From Candidatus Paralachnospira caecorum (GTDB lineage: Bacteria > Bacillota > Clostridia > Lachnospirales > Lachnospiraceae): a stretch of DNA of 64,000 nucleotides. A program made the position numbers and the translations under genes. This document shows, piece after piece, positions 8,966-18,589 of this stretch (within the stretch, counting starts at the first letter, position 1; each line of letters opens with the position of its first letter). Location of the stretch: contig CAJFHG010000006.1 in assembly GCA_904379015.1 (NCBI GenBank), forward strand, positions 29,022-93,021, in the 5' to 3' direction. A model generated the notes under the pieces. It did no database searches. It worked only from the letters and a program-made list of their open reading frames with translations, and had not been told where the DNA came from.

Positions 8966-9989
8966 ATGGTATCAGGAGACAGAAGACCAGCATGATGTTT
9001 TCATGGCCGGACGGATCCGCCTGGTGCGGAACCTGGCGCATTATCCTTTTCCTGTAAAGCTTTCCGGCGAGGAAAGCGCGAAGCTGGAGGGCGAGCTGAG
9101 GGAGGGACTGTCCGGGATCGGTTCCGTGGACGGAAAGACCTTCCGGACACTTCCCCTTTCCTCCATGGAGGCGGAAGAGAAGGAGGCGCTCAGGGAACGG
9201 CGCAGCATCAACGGTGAAGGCGCGGAAAAAAGAGGAAAAGAAAGCCTTCTTCTTTCAGAAGATGAAAAGGTGAGCATTACGCTGGAAGGAGAGGATCATA
9301 TCCGCCTTCAGTGTCTGTCCGGGAAAGCAGAGCTGGGCAGGCTCTGGAACGAGGCGGACCGTCTTGATAATTATATCAATGAACGGTTTGATTATGCGTA
9401 TCATGAGAAATACGGATATCTCACGGCTTATCCCACCAATGTGGGAACCGGGCTGAGGGCGGGCATTACCCTTCATCTGCCCCTTCTTTCTGCCGGCAAG
9501 CAGTTTGGAAAGCTGGTCAGTGAGATGAGCCGGTTCGGCGTGGCGGTGAGAGGCGTGTACGGTGACGGAGCAGAAAATTACGGTTCTGTATATGAGGTAT
9601 CCAACCAGAAAACGCTGGGAATGACAGAAGAAGAAATCATCGCGCTGGTGCAGCAGATGGCGGACCGCCTGGCGGCCAGTGAACGGAAGGTGAAATCTCT
9701 GACGCTCCGCAATCACAGGCTTGATCTGGAGGATGAGATTTATAAATCCTATGGCGTTCTGAAATATGCGAAAAAGCTTTCTGTGAAGGAAGCCATGACG
9801 TATCTTTCTCAGGTCAGAGTGGGAGAGATGGAAGGACTGCTCCAGCTGAAGGCCCCCGTGAATTTTTACGGCCTCATGATGGAGATACAGCCGGCAAATA
9901 TGAAGATTCTGGCGCCGGAGGAAGAAAAAGCAGACATTGGCAGGGCGAGAGCGTCCTATATCCGGAAGATGCTGCCGGAGCTTGTCTGA
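8958..9989 (+). CDS. mcsB: McsB-like protein arginine kinase with altered active-site motifs
   Basis: A 343-residue member of the phosphagen kinase fold. McsB phosphorylates arginines on damaged proteins and so marks them for ClpCP. Recognisable parts are GRIRLVRNL near residue 19, EDHIRLQC near 115, NVGTGLRAG near 160 and YEVSNQKTLG. Two conserved positions differ from the usual family form: the reactive cysteine before PTNVGTG is tyrosine (TAYPTN instead of a TxCPTN form), and the NEEDH catalytic motif reads EGEDH. The second acidic residue is kept, so activity may survive. Position between mcsA and clpC leaves little doubt about family identity. Confidence 0.9.
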   Translation: MLKWYQETEDQHDVFMAGRIRLVRNLAHYPFPVKLSGEESAKLEGELREGLSGIGSVDGKTFRTLPLSSMEAEEKEALRERRSINGEGAEKRGKESLLLSEDEKVSITLEGEDHIRLQCLSGKAELGRLWNEADRLDNYINERFDYAYHEKYGYLTAYPTNVGTGLRAGITLHLPLLSAGKQFGKLVSEMSRFGVAVRGVYGDGAENYGSVYEVSNQKTLGMTEEEIIALVQQMADRLAASERKVKSLTLRNHRLDLEDEIYKSYGVLKYAKKLSVKEAMTYLSQVRVGEMEGLLQLKAPVNFYGLMMEIQPANMKILAPEEEKADIGRARASYIRKMLPELV

Positions 9990-10006
9990 AATGAAGGAGG
10001 ACGATC

Positions 10007-12451
10007 ATGTACAACAACAGATTTTCCAATAAGGCGGAAGCGGCGCTTTCACTGGCCGCGCAGATGGCTGCCGCCCTTGGGCAGGGATATGTGGGAACAG
10101 AGCATATCCTTCTGGGACTCCTCAGAGAGGGGACCAGCGCGGCCGCGCAGATTCTTGCCAATTACGGAATAGAGGAGGAGCGGGTGCTGGCGCTGATCAG
10201 GCAGCTCATCGCTCCCATGACGCCGGTGAATACGGCAGACCGGGGCGGATATTCGCCCAGGGCTGCCAGAGTGCTGGAGAACAGCTATAAGGAGGCGGTT
10301 CAGTTCAAGTCTCCCCTGATCGGGACAGAGCACATCCTGATCGCCATGCTGAAGGACGGCGAGTGTTCCGCCACAAGGCTTCTCAGCACCATGAATGTAA
10401 ATATACAGCGGATGTATGTGGATATCCTGGCTTCCATGGGCGAGGATGCCAGCCAGTACAAGGACGAGCTGGAAGGCAAAGGAAAGGGACAGGGAAAAAG
10501 CACTACGCCGACCCTGGACAGCTACAGCCGGGATCTGACAGCTCTGGCGAAGGAAGGAAAGCTGGATCCGGTGATCGGAAGAGAGCATGAGATCGAGCGG
10601 GTGATCCAGATCCTGAGCAGGAGAACCAAGAACAATCCCTGCCTGATCGGCGAGCCCGGCGTCGGGAAAACTGCCATCGCGGAAGGCCTGGCCGCGAAGA
10701 TCGTGGAGGGAAACATTCCCGATACGGTGAAGGGAAAGCGGGTCATGACACTGGATGTTTCCGGCATGGTGGCAGGCTCCAAGTACAGGGGCGAGTTTGA
10801 GGAAAGAATCAAAAACGTGCTGAAGGAAGTCCGGGCGGACGGCAATGTCCTGCTGTTCATCGACGAACTTCACACCATCATCGGCGCGGGAGGCGCGGAG
10901 GGCGCCATCGACGCGTCCAATATCCTGAAGCCTTCTCTGGCCCGGGGTGAGATCCAGGTGATCGGCGCGACTACCATAGACGAATACAGGAAATATATTG
11001 AAAAGGACGCGGCGCTGGAAAGAAGGTTCCAGCCGGTGATGGTGGAGGAGCCTTCGGAGGAAGAGGCTGTCGCGATCCTGAGAGGCCTGAAGGGAAAATA
11101 TGAGGAGCACCATCAGGTGACGATCACGGAGAATGCCATTGAGGCCGCGGTCAAGCTGTCTTCCCGCTACATCAATGACCGGTTCCTGCCGGATAAGGCC
11201 ATCGATCTGCTGGATGAGGCTTCTTCAAAGGTCCGGCTGACGACCTATGCCCAGCCGGAGGAGATCAAGAAGCTGGAGGCGGACATCGCCGCGCTGGAGG
11301 AACAGAAGGTGGCTGCCATTCAGACGGAAGCCTATGAAAAGGCCGGTGAGATCAAAAAGAAGCAGCAGAGAAAGCGGGACCGTCAGGAAAAGATCCTTGC
11401 GAAATGGGAAAAGGAGAAGAGCGGAAAGAAGCTTTATGTCACAGAGAATGAAATCGCGGATGTGGTATCCGGCTGGACCAAGATTCCGGTGAAAAAGCTG
11501 GAGGAAGGAGAGGCTGAAAGACTGAGAAATCTGGAAAGCATTCTCCATGAGCGGGTGATCGGCCAGGAGGAGGCGGTGACCGCCGTCTCGAAGGCAATCC
11601 GGAGAGGCCGGGTAGGCCTTAAGGACCCGGGCAGGCCCATCGGCTCCTTCCTGTTTCTCGGGCCCACCGGCGTAGGCAAGACAGAGCTTTCCAAGGCTCT
11701 GGCTGAAGCCATGTTCGGCACGGAAAACGCCATGATCCGCGTCGATATGTCAGAATATATGGAGAAGCACAGCGTATCCAAGATCGTGGGATCTCCGCCC
11801 GGATATGTGGGATATGAAGAAGGCGGACAGCTCAGCGAGAAGGTGCGCCGGAACCCGTATTCTGTCATTTTGTTTGACGAGATTGAAAAAGCCCATCCTG
11901 ACGTGTTCAATATCCTCCTGCAGGTACTGGATGACGGTCATATCACAGATGCCCAGGGAAGGAAGATCGATTTCAAAAATACGGTTCTGATCATGACCTC
12001 CAACGCGGGGGCTTCCAGGATCGTGGAGCCGAAAAAACTGGGATTCGGCGCCGTCAGCACCGAAAAGGAAGATTATGAATATATGAAAAACGGCGTGATG
12101 GAAGAAGTGCGCCGGATCTTCAAGCCGGAATTCCTCAACAGGATTGACGAGACCATTGTGTTCCATGCTCTTACGAAGGAAGATATCGGACGCATTGTGG
12201 ATATTATGATGAAAAATCTCGGAAAGAGAACGAAAGAGCAGATGGATATCACTCTGGCCATGGATGACGCCGCAAAAGCCCAGATCATTGAGAAGGGATA
12301 CGACCAGAAGTACGGAGCGAGACCGCTGCGCCGCACGATCCAGACTGAAGTGGAGGATAAGCTGGCGGAAGAAATCCTCAACGGCAGTGTAAAGAAGGGG
12401 GATACGGTGGCGATTTCGGCACAGGACGACAAACTGGTTTTTTCTGTTTGA
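10007..12451 (+). CDS. clpC: ClpC, AAA+ unfoldase of the Clp protease
   Basis: An 814-residue Hsp100 protein. In order: a Clp_N double repeat (about 1-145); AAA-1 with Walker [10 protein letters not shown] near residue 218; a middle region with a UVR-like coiled segment around 430-450 ([14 protein letters not shown]), the McsA/MecA-interacting part; AAA-2 with GPTGVGKTE near residue 550; a ClpP-contact LGF motif near residue 675; and a C-terminal D2-small domain. It unfolds substrates for ClpP, including arginine-phosphorylated proteins. An AAGGAGG site precedes the ATG. It is 17 bp from mcsB and in the same operon. Confidence 0.97.
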   Translation: MYNNRFSNKAEAALSLAAQMAAALGQGYVGTEHILLGLLREGTSAAAQILANYGIEEERVLALIRQLIAPMTPVNTADRGGYSPRAARVLENSYKEAVQFKSPLIGTEHILIAMLKDGECSATRLLSTMNVNIQRMYVDILASMGEDASQYKDELEGKGKGQGKSTTPTLDSYSRDLTALAKEGKLDPVIGREHEIERVIQILSRRTKNNPCLIGEPGVGKTAIAEGLAAKIVEGNIPDTVKGKRVMTLDVSGMVAGSKYRGEFEERIKNVLKEVRADGNVLLFIDELHTIIGAGGAEGAIDASNILKPSLARGEIQVIGATTIDEYRKYIEKDAALERRFQPVMVEEPSEEEAVAILRGLKGKYEEHHQVTITENAIEAAVKLSSRYINDRFLPDKAIDLLDEASSKVRLTTYAQPEEIKKLEADIAALEEQKVAAIQTEAYEKAGEIKKKQQRKRDRQEKILAKWEKEKSGKKLYVTENEIADVVSGWTKIPVKKLEEGEAERLRNLESILHERVIGQEEAVTAVSKAIRRGRVGLKDPGRPIGSFLFLGPTGVGKTELSKALAEAMFGTENAMIRVDMSEYMEKHSVSKIVGSPPGYVGYEEGGQLSEKVRRNPYSVILFDEIEKAHPDVFNILLQVLDDGHITDAQGRKIDFKNTVLIMTSNAGASRIVEPKKLGFGAVSTEKEDYEYMKNGVMEEVRRIFKPEFLNRIDETIVFHALTKEDIGRIVDIMMKNLGKRTKEQMDITLAMDDAAKAQIIEKGYDQKYGARPLRRTIQTEVEDKLAEEILNGSVKKGDTVAISAQDDKLVFSV

Positions 12452-12639
12452 AAATTTGTTAATTATGTCTGGTAAAAAGTCGGATTTTATACTATAATGA
12501 ATCAAAATATGGCTGCCCGGCCGGCCTGCGCCGAACAACGCGGGCAGACCGGTTTCAGGCAGCTGTACATATGAAACTCAGACCGCACGGGATCAGACCT
12601 CCCGGGGGCGGCAGACAACAACATCAGGAGGGGCGAATT

Positions 12640-13053
12640 ATGCCGGCAGTTAAGGAATTAATACGTACAGAAGACAACGGAACCATCAGCTTTGGAGATT
12701 ACACTCTGGGCACCAAGTCAAAGGTTGAGGACTTTGAGTTCAACGGAGATTTATATAAGGTCAAGACATTTTATGAGATCACCAAGCTGGAACGGAACGG
12801 AATGTTTGTTTATGAGTCCGTGCCCGGGACAGCCGTGAACCAGTTCAGAGCAGACGCCGGAGGCGTAAGCTTTTCTGTGGAAGGCGACAGGGACGCGCAG
12901 ATTACCGTCGAGCTGGAGGATGACGCGGACTATGATGTGCGGATCGGCAGCGAGGACGCGGGGGTCATGAAGACCAACATGAGCGGAAAGCTGACCATGA
13001 GCGTGGAGCTTGCCGAGGGCGATTCCGTTCACATTGAAGTGAAAAAACGCTGA
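12640..13053 (+). CDS. Small beta-rich protein of unknown function between clpC and radA
   Basis: A 137-residue protein that I recognise only as a conserved-looking Clostridial family. It has no signal peptide or membrane helix. Alternating hydrophobic/acidic stretches (AQITVELEDDADYDVRIG, LTMSVELAEGDSVHIEV) predict mostly beta structure. I start it at the ATG at 12640 because ATCAGGAGGGGC precedes it. A TATAAT at 12493-12498 lies about 140 bp upstream without a clear -35, so it may have its own promoter. A terminator follows. Its place between clpC and radA hints at a stress-related role but proves nothing. Confidence 0.7.
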   Translation: MPAVKELIRTEDNGTISFGDYTLGTKSKVEDFEFNGDLYKVKTFYEITKLERNGMFVYESVPGTAVNQFRADAGGVSFSVEGDRDAQITVELEDDADYDVRIGSEDAGVMKTNMSGKLTMSVELAEGDSVHIEVKKR

Positions 13054-13089
13054 CAAAATAAGGAAAACTGGACAGCAGGAACCAGACTG

Positions 13090-13131
13090 GGCTGCCGGAG
13101 GGCTTTTGAAGTCCCGGCAGCCTTTGCGTTT
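13090..13131 (+). terminator. Intrinsic terminator before radA
   Basis: GGCTGCCGG pairs perfectly with CCGGCAGCC (15-nt loop), followed by TTTGCGTTT. It ends the clpC/small-protein transcript and isolates radA. Confidence 0.7.
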
Positions 13132-13191
13132 GCGCGATACGCCCGCGGAGCCGGTTTTCCTGACAGAAACAGGTTAAAAGGGGATTACAGT

Positions 13192-14586
13192 ATGGCCAGA
13201 TCAAAAGGAACCGTATTTTTCTGTACAGAATGCGGTTATGAGTCATCCAAGTGGATGGGACAGTGCCCGGGCTGCAGGGCGTGGAATACGTTTGCGGAGG
13301 CGCCGTCCGGGAAGGGAACGAAGACGGCGGGAGCGGCGGGGATTGTCCGGAAAAGCGGCAGAGATGAGAAGCCCAAAAGACTGGCGGAGATCGAAACGGC
13401 AAAGGAGACGCGGGTCAGCACCCAGATGACAGAGCTGGACCGGGTGCTCGGCGGCGGCCTGGTGGCAGGATCCCTGATCCTGGTGGGCGGCGATCCGGGA
13501 ATCGGAAAATCCACACTGCTCCTGCAGGTGTGCCGTAATCTGGCAGAAAAGGGACATAAAGTTCTTTACATTTCGGGAGAAGAATCTCTGGGCCAGATCC
13601 GTCTCCGGGCCGACAGACTGGGACAGTTTTCCGGTGAGCTGCTGTTTTTCTGCGAGACGGACCTGGATATGATCGCCGGCGTCATCGAAGAGGAACAGCC
13701 GGAAGCCGTGGTGATCGATTCCATCCAGACCATGTACCGGGAGGAGGCAGGAGCCGCGCCGGGCAGTGTGGGGCAGGTGAGAGAATCAACCCATGTGCTC
13801 ATGCGTCTGGCAAAGGAGAATAACATTACCATTTTTATCGTAGGGCATGTGACGAAGGAAGGAACTGTGGCGGGTCCCAAAATGCTGGAGCATATGGTGG
13901 ACACCGTGCTGTACTTTGAAGGAGAAAAAAATGCCTCCTACCGGATCCTGCGGAGTGTAAAGAACCGGTTTGGCTCCACTAACGAGATCGGTGTGTTTGA
14001 GATGGAGCATGACGGCCTCCATCAGGTTCTCAATCCGTCCGAATATATGCTGAGCGGAAAGCCGGAGGGAGCCTCCGGTTCTGTGACAGCGTGCATCATG
14101 GAAGGAACAAGGCCGGTGCTCCTGGAAATTCAGGCGCTGGTGTGCCGGACCAATTTCGGACTGCCCAGACGGACAGCGGCGGGAACCGATTACAACCGGG
14201 TGAATCTTCTGATCGCTGTGCTGGAAAAACGGGCAGGACTGCGTCTGTCAGACTGCGACGCCTACGTGAACATTGCCGGAGGCCTGAAGGTCAGCGAGCC
14301 TTCCCTGGATCTGGGAATCGTCATGGCGCTTGCTTCCAGCCAGCGGGATGTTCCCGTGGATGACAGAATGATGATTTTCGGCGAGGTAGGGCTGTCCGGT
14401 GAAGTGAGAGCTGTGAGCATGGCGGAAAAGCGGATCCGGGAGGCCGGGAAGCTGGGATTCACTTCCTGCATGCTGCCCCGGGTCTGCCTGGACAGGATGC
14501 GGGAAAGACCGGACGGGATCCGGCTGATCGGCGTCCGGAATGTGCGGGAAGCCATTCAGTGTCTGCAGCCTCTCAGCGGAGCCTGA
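13192..14586 (+). CDS. radA: RadA/Sms DNA repair ATPase
   Basis: A 464-residue RecA-like protein that drives branch migration in recombinational repair. It has an N-terminal C4 zinc finger (CTECGYESSKWMGQCPGC), Walker A GDPGIGKST near residue 102, the RadA-specific KNRFGST motif near residue 263, and a C-terminal Lon-protease-like domain without an evident catalytic Ser-Lys pair. The start ATG has AAAAGGGG upstream. radA following the clpC operon is a common Firmicute arrangement. Its 3' end overlaps the convergent ytaF-like gene by 14 bp. Confidence 0.96.
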   Translation: MARSKGTVFFCTECGYESSKWMGQCPGCRAWNTFAEAPSGKGTKTAGAAGIVRKSGRDEKPKRLAEIETAKETRVSTQMTELDRVLGGGLVAGSLILVGGDPGIGKSTLLLQVCRNLAEKGHKVLYISGEESLGQIRLRADRLGQFSGELLFFCETDLDMIAGVIEEEQPEAVVIDSIQTMYREEAGAAPGSVGQVRESTHVLMRLAKENNITIFIVGHVTKEGTVAGPKMLEHMVDTVLYFEGEKNASYRILRSVKNRFGSTNEIGVFEMEHDGLHQVLNPSEYMLSGKPEGASGSVTACIMEGTRPVLLEIQALVCRTNFGLPRRTAAGTDYNRVNLLIAVLEKRAGLRLSDCDAYVNIAGGLKVSEPSLDLGIVMALASSQRDVPVDDRMMIFGEVGLSGEVRAVSMAEKRIREAGKLGFTSCMLPRVCLDRMRERPDGIRLIGVRNVREAIQCLQPLSGA

Positions 14587-15127
14587 AGAAGGCCAGGATG
14601 ATCAGAAGAACGCCTCCGAGCCACCCCAGCTCCATGTGCGTCCGGCGGGAGAGCGTCTGTCCGAGAAAACTGCCGCCCAGGATGGCTGCGGTCCCTGTCA
14701 CAAAGACAGCCGCCAGAGCCGGGACAAACCAGACCGGAAGGGTTCCTGCACCGAGACCGGCTGCGGCGCTGTCGATAGAGAGCGCGATGCCCAGAGAAAC
14801 GGCCTCAGAGGCGGAGAGGCAGCTGTCATGGTCTTTGTTGGCCCGGTCTGTCTGCTTTTTGCAGGAACGGTCAAACAGTTTGACGGTTCCCAGGACCAGG
14901 AGGATGAGAAAGCCCAGGTCTGCGGTGAGGGGTTCTGGGAGAAAATGGCATACCAGATGTCCGGCGGACAGAGAAACCGCCAGCGTCAGGCAGGAGATCA
15001 GAGACAGGATGAAGACGGAGGCAGGAGGAATCCGAACCCGGTCTATGCCGTAAGCGAAGCCGGCGGCGAAGGAATCGATGGAAAGCGCCAGAGCCAGCAG
15101 AATCGTTTCCAGTAAGAATTCTGTCAT
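14573..15127 (-). CDS. ytaF: YtaF/MntP-like membrane transporter
   Basis: A 184-residue membrane protein with about six predicted helices and two internally repeated signatures, LALSIDSFAAGFAYG near the N terminus and LGIALSIDSAAAGLGAG in the middle. This is the duplicated DUF204 pattern shared by Mn2+ exporter MntP and sporulation protein YtaF. The hydrophilic loop between the halves (CKKQTDRANKDHD) and the length fit YtaF better, but Mn efflux cannot be excluded. The ATG at 15127 is taken as start; no strong ribosome site is visible. It converges on radA and their stop regions overlap. Confidence 0.75.
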   Translation of the reverse strand: MTEFLLETILLALALSIDSFAAGFAYGIDRVRIPPASVFILSLISCLTLAVSLSAGHLVCHFLPEPLTADLGFLILLVLGTVKLFDRSCKKQTDRANKDHDSCLSASEAVSLGIALSIDSAAAGLGAGTLPVWFVPALAAVFVTGTAAILGGSFLGQTLSRRTHMELGWLGGVLLIILAFFRLR

Positions 15128-15243
15128 GAAAATCAAACCAATTCAGATTGTCTGTCTGTATCATAATATTCCGTCAGAAAATGTTCGGTGCGGGAAAACG
15201 GATGGTGCAGAATCAGTCTGAAAGAAAAGGAGGAAGATCAAAA

Positions 15244-16083
15244 ATGGAGAAATACAGATGCATTGCCCTGGACCTGGACGGAACCCTGCTGGCTGACGAC
15301 GGGAGCCTGTCTCCGGCCAGCAGGCGGACGCTGGAGGAGGCCATGGCCTCGGGCGTCCATGTGGTGGTGGCCAGCGGAAGGGCTTTTTCTACCCTTCCTT
15401 CCTGTATCACATCGATTCCGGGAATTGAATATGCCATCACCTCCAACGGAGCGGCGGTTTACCGCATGCCCGGGGCGGAATGCCTTTGTGTCCACAAGCT
15501 GAAAACGGAGGCGGTGAAGCGGGTTCTGGAAATTGCCGGACGGGAACTGGAGCAGCCTCTGTATGAAGCCTTTATTGACGGATGCGCCTATGCCCCGGCC
15601 GACTATGTGGAGCATCCGGAACGTTATGGGCTGACAGGCCGGTCAGCATCCTATGTGCAATCAACCAGGAAGCCCTGCGCTGATTTCGCGGCGTTTCTGG
15701 AAGCGCATATGGGCGAACTGGACAGCCTGGATCTGGTGTTCCAGGACCAGAGCGAGAAAAAACGGATCTGGGAAATTCTGGAACGGGAAACAGAGCATAT
15801 TTACATAACGGCTTCTGTACCGAGACTGCTGGAGATTTCAGATGAGCTGTCAGGAAAAGCGCAGGCGCTGTCCTATGTCCTGGACCGTCTGGGGCTGACT
15901 GCGCGGCAGGCGGCCGCCTTTGGAAATGCCGATAATGACGCGGATATGCTGAGATTTGCCGGCCTGGGGATCGCGGTGGAGAACGCGACGGAGCAATGCA
16001 GAAAAGCGGCGGACCGGGTGGTGGAGTCCAACAACGAAGAAGGGGCGGCCAGGGAGATCAGGAGATTGCTGGCGCTGCCGTGA
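15244..16083 (+). CDS. Cof-type HAD-superfamily phosphatase
   Basis: A 279-residue HAD hydrolase of the IIB (Cof) class. Motif I is DLDGTLL near residue 10, motif II is the VVASGRAFS region, the motif III lysine sits in SGKAQAL near 200, and motif IV is GNADNDADML near 222. A C2-type cap lies between motifs II and III. Family members dephosphorylate sugar phosphates, nucleotides or FMN; the substrate is not predictable here. The ATG at 15244 follows AAAGGAGGAAG with good spacing, which favours it over the upstream in-frame start at 15148. Confidence 0.9.
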   Translation: MEKYRCIALDLDGTLLADDGSLSPASRRTLEEAMASGVHVVVASGRAFSTLPSCITSIPGIEYAITSNGAAVYRMPGAECLCVHKLKTEAVKRVLEIAGRELEQPLYEAFIDGCAYAPADYVEHPERYGLTGRSASYVQSTRKPCADFAAFLEAHMGELDSLDLVFQDQSEKKRIWEILERETEHIYITASVPRLLEISDELSGKAQALSYVLDRLGLTARQAAAFGNADNDADMLRFAGLGIAVENATEQCRKAADRVVESNNEEGAAREIRRLLALP

Positions 16084-16098
16084 AAAACAGATATATTG

Positions 16099-16156
16099 AA
16101 ATTCCCCGCGGGAATCAGGGGCCTGCAGCCGGCATCCTGACTTCCGCGGGGATTTG
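16099..16156. terminator. Bidirectional terminator between convergent genes
   Basis: A long inverted repeat (AAATTCCCCGCGG... with ...CCGCGGGGATTT, extended by GAATCAGG/CCTGACTT) lies between the convergent Cof phosphatase and lactonase genes, with A/T-rich flanks on both sides. It can serve both strands. Confidence 0.75.
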
Positions 16157-16187
16157 CTTAACAGGGCACTTTGCTTTGTGGCGCGGT

Positions 16188-17243
16188 TCAATCCGGAAGG
16201 GCCACCAGCGCGCAGCAGTTGGGCTGGTCAATCTTCAGCGGGGCCGCGTGCATGTAAAAATAGTTCTTTTCAGGCACCCAGGTGAAAAACGTGATCGTGC
16301 CGGTTTCATGATTGACGGAATAAATGTGCTTCCCATCAGGGAACATGCCGATATCCTTGGGATATTCACCGCTTACCGGCAGAACAACCCTCTGATTCAG
16401 GAGTCCTGTGGCGGGATCCCGGTCATAAATCCCGATGCTGTTGTCCCCTGCATTGGAACAGAGCACCAGCTTTTCGTCGCGGGAAAATCTGAGCGCGGCC
16501 GCCGCGTTGACATTGCTGTGCTTGCGGCCGAGCGTGGATACCTGCTGGAGCAGCTCAAAACGGGGATATCCGGAGCTTCCGTCATAGGAGTATACAGACA
16601 GATAATTTTTCAGCTGAGAAATCACGTACATGAATTTCCCGTCTGAGGAAAAGCGGAGGAACCGGGGCGCGGATTCCAGCTCACACCGGACTGCGTCAAC
16701 CAGCCGGATCGTACCGAGGCTGGGATCAAACCGGAAAATTTTGATCTGGTCGATTCCCAGGTCCACTACGCAGAGAAATTTTTCATCAGGAGTCAGGCGG
16801 GAGCAGCTGATATGAGGACGGAAATTCCGTTCCGCGATGCTTCCGATCCCTTTGTCGTAAAAGCTGTCTGTGATCCTGCCGGCGCTGCCGTCCTCATTCA
16901 TGCGGAGAATCGTCACTTTTCCGTCATGATAGCCGGATATAAACATGTAGCTGCCAATGCGGTTGGTGGAAATGTGGCAGCCTCTCATGCCGCGGATCGT
17001 AGCTGTTCCCATATACTGCAGGTCGCCGTCGGGCTGAATCCGGTAGCTGACGATCCCGTCGTCCGCGATAGAAAAAAGCCGGGAACCGTCCAGAGATGGA
17101 GAAATATAAGACGAATTGTTGATGGCAATCTCCTTTCGCGGGACAAATACGCCTTTTTCCGTATCCACATCATAAATGGTGATTCCCTGACTGTTGCCGA
17201 TATATGTGTAAGAACCTACGTATGCTACATATTTCTTTCCCAA
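16188..17243 (-). CDS. pgl: Lactonase-type seven-bladed beta-propeller (6-phosphogluconolactonase-like)
   Basis: A 351-residue protein of the Pgl beta-propeller family. It opens KKYVAYVGSYTY and repeats blade-like units such as RPHISCSRLTPDEKFLCVVDLG, APRFLRFSSDGKFMYV and YPKDIGMFPDGKHIYSVN. Such enzymes hydrolyse 6-phosphogluconolactone in the pentose phosphate pathway, though many paralogs are uncharacterised. I place the start at the TTG at 17243, which follows AGGAGG at 7 nt. An earlier in-frame TTG at 17273 has no ribosome site. It is a single-gene unit ending at the shared bidirectional terminator. Confidence 0.8.
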   Translation of the reverse strand: MGKKYVAYVGSYTYIGNSQGITIYDVDTEKGVFVPRKEIAINNSSYISPSLDGSRLFSIADDGIVSYRIQPDGDLQYMGTATIRGMRGCHISTNRIGSYMFISGYHDGKVTILRMNEDGSAGRITDSFYDKGIGSIAERNFRPHISCSRLTPDEKFLCVVDLGIDQIKIFRFDPSLGTIRLVDAVRCELESAPRFLRFSSDGKFMYVISQLKNYLSVYSYDGSSGYPRFELLQQVSTLGRKHSNVNAAAALRFSRDEKLVLCSNAGDNSIGIYDRDPATGLLNQRVVLPVSGEYPKDIGMFPDGKHIYSVNHETGTITFFTWVPEKNYFYMHAAPLKIDQPNCCALVALPD

Positions 17244-17371
17244 AATAAGTCCTCCTGTGTTTCTTTTCTCCAATCATACCATATTCGGCACCGTTTGTTA
17301 AGTACTGCTTCCGTAAGATTCAGGTCAGAAATTCCACGCATTCTGTTCTTTGCAGAAAAGTAAGATCGGCA

Positions 17372-17400
17372 TTGACGGGAATGGAAAAACGCGGTATATT
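17372..17400 (+). promoter_or_regulatory. Promoter of the AraC gene at 17.5 kb
   Basis: TTGACG (17372-17377) and TATATT (17395-17400) with a 17-bp spacer. Two iron-box-like palindromes follow directly downstream. Confidence 0.7.
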
Positions 17401-17407
17401 TATAAGA

Positions 17408-17458
17408 GGTTAGCATACGCTAACCACTTTTTCTGAAGAACGGTTAGTTAATGCTAAT
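17408..17458. promoter_or_regulatory. Two iron-box-like operators before the AraC gene
   Basis: Site 1 (17408-17425) is GGTTAG-CATACG-CTAACC, with perfect 7-bp arms. Site 2 (17443-17458) is GTTAG-TTAATG-CTAAT. Both have TTAG-N6-CTAA geometry, which matches one dimer half of the DtxR/IdeR consensus. Site 1 covers the predicted transcription start. The same motif precedes four other units in the window. Confidence 0.65.
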
Positions 17459-17502
17459 AAAATTACGGAAGAACAGAGATCAGAAGCAGAGGAGAGAACG
17501 TC

Positions 17503-18492
17503 ATGGCTGTGGAATGGAACGAGATCCAGCAGAATGGAACGGCGCGGACGGGATCCCTGGAGCAGGGAGCCTGTGTCTGCCGCGCCGCGGACGGAGCCGG
17601 GGAGTTGCTTATGACCAGCTATGAAGTATTTCCCGGCATTGTGGTCATATATAAGGACGCACGCCTGAAACGGTACTGCATGCCGCGGCTGGAGGGATCG
17701 CGGGTCTTTGAGATCAATCACTGTCTGGAGGGAAGGATGGAGTGCGATTCGGGAGAGGAGTTTTTTTATCTGACGCCGGGAGACTTTTCCATCAGCAGGC
17801 AGAGTGACGGCAATCAGGAGACTTGTTTTCCCCTCGGCCGTTATTACGGAATCACCATACTGGTCGATGCGGACAGGACACCCTGCTGTCTTTCCTGTGT
17901 GCTGGAGGATGTTGATGTCAGGCCTGCGGAGCTGCTGGAGCAGCGGATAGGGGAGTCTGGCCGCTTGATACTGCGGGATGATCCCCGGCTGGCCCATATC
18001 TTTTCAGAGCTGTACTCTGCGCCGGAAGCGGTCAAAAAAGGGTATCTGAAGATCAAGGTGCTGGAGCTGTTTCTGTTTCTGGCAGGGACAGAACCCGGGC
18101 GGGCAGAACCGTGCTGCACCGGAGGACAGGTCAGTCTGGCCAGGCGGGCAGGGGCTTTTATCACGGCTCATATGGATCAGAAGGTCACCATTGGCCAGCT
18201 GGCCGGCGTGTTCCATGTGTCTGCGACCCAGCTGAAAAACAGCTTCAAAGAGGTTTACGGTATTTCTGTTTATGCCTACATCCGGGCTCAGAAAATGCAC
18301 GCGGCGGCGCTGATGCTGAAGCAGACGGATCATACCGTACTGGATGTGGCCGGCCGGTTCGGCTATGACAACGGAAGCAAATTCGCCAAGGCCTTCCGGG
18401 ATGTGATGGGCATGTCGCCGAAGGAATACCGGCAGAAGGAGCAGCAGAAAAGCCGGCGGAAACTGGCGGAACAACAGAAAAAGGCAGACTGA
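17503..18492 (+). CDS. AraC-family regulator under an iron-box-like operator
   Basis: A 329-residue AraC protein. The N-terminal ~190 residues are a ligand domain (FEINHCLEGRMECD, FYLTPGDFSISRQ). The C-terminal ~100 carry both helix-turn-helices (VTIGQLAGVFHVSATQLKNSFKE and VLDVAGRFGYDNGSKFAKAF). It ends in a basic, glutamine-rich tail (KEQQKSRRKLAEQQKK). Two DtxR-type boxes in its promoter suggest it is made when iron is short, as with siderophore-type AraC activators. Its targets are unknown; the paired palindromes before the NEAT genes are one candidate. The start ATG follows AGAGGAGAG. Confidence 0.85.
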   Translation: MAVEWNEIQQNGTARTGSLEQGACVCRAADGAGELLMTSYEVFPGIVVIYKDARLKRYCMPRLEGSRVFEINHCLEGRMECDSGEEFFYLTPGDFSISRQSDGNQETCFPLGRYYGITILVDADRTPCCLSCVLEDVDVRPAELLEQRIGESGRLILRDDPRLAHIFSELYSAPEAVKKGYLKIKVLELFLFLAGTEPGRAEPCCTGGQVSLARRAGAFITAHMDQKVTIGQLAGVFHVSATQLKNSFKEVYGISVYAYIRAQKMHAAALMLKQTDHTVLDVAGRFGYDNGSKFAKAFRDVMGMSPKEYRQKEQQKSRRKLAEQQKKAD

Positions 18493-18589
18493 AGGCGTTC
18501 TGCGTGTCTGAATAAATGTCTGAATGGAGCGGAAATAAAATGCATAATTCATTATAATTAATTTTTAAAAATACGAGGACGGTGATGAA

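Noticed and set aside
14540..15115. Plus-strand frames of 164-191 codons opposite the ytaF-like gene
   Set aside because: The minus-strand frame encodes a coherent duplicated membrane transporter; the plus-strand products are low-complexity Gln/Arg-rich.
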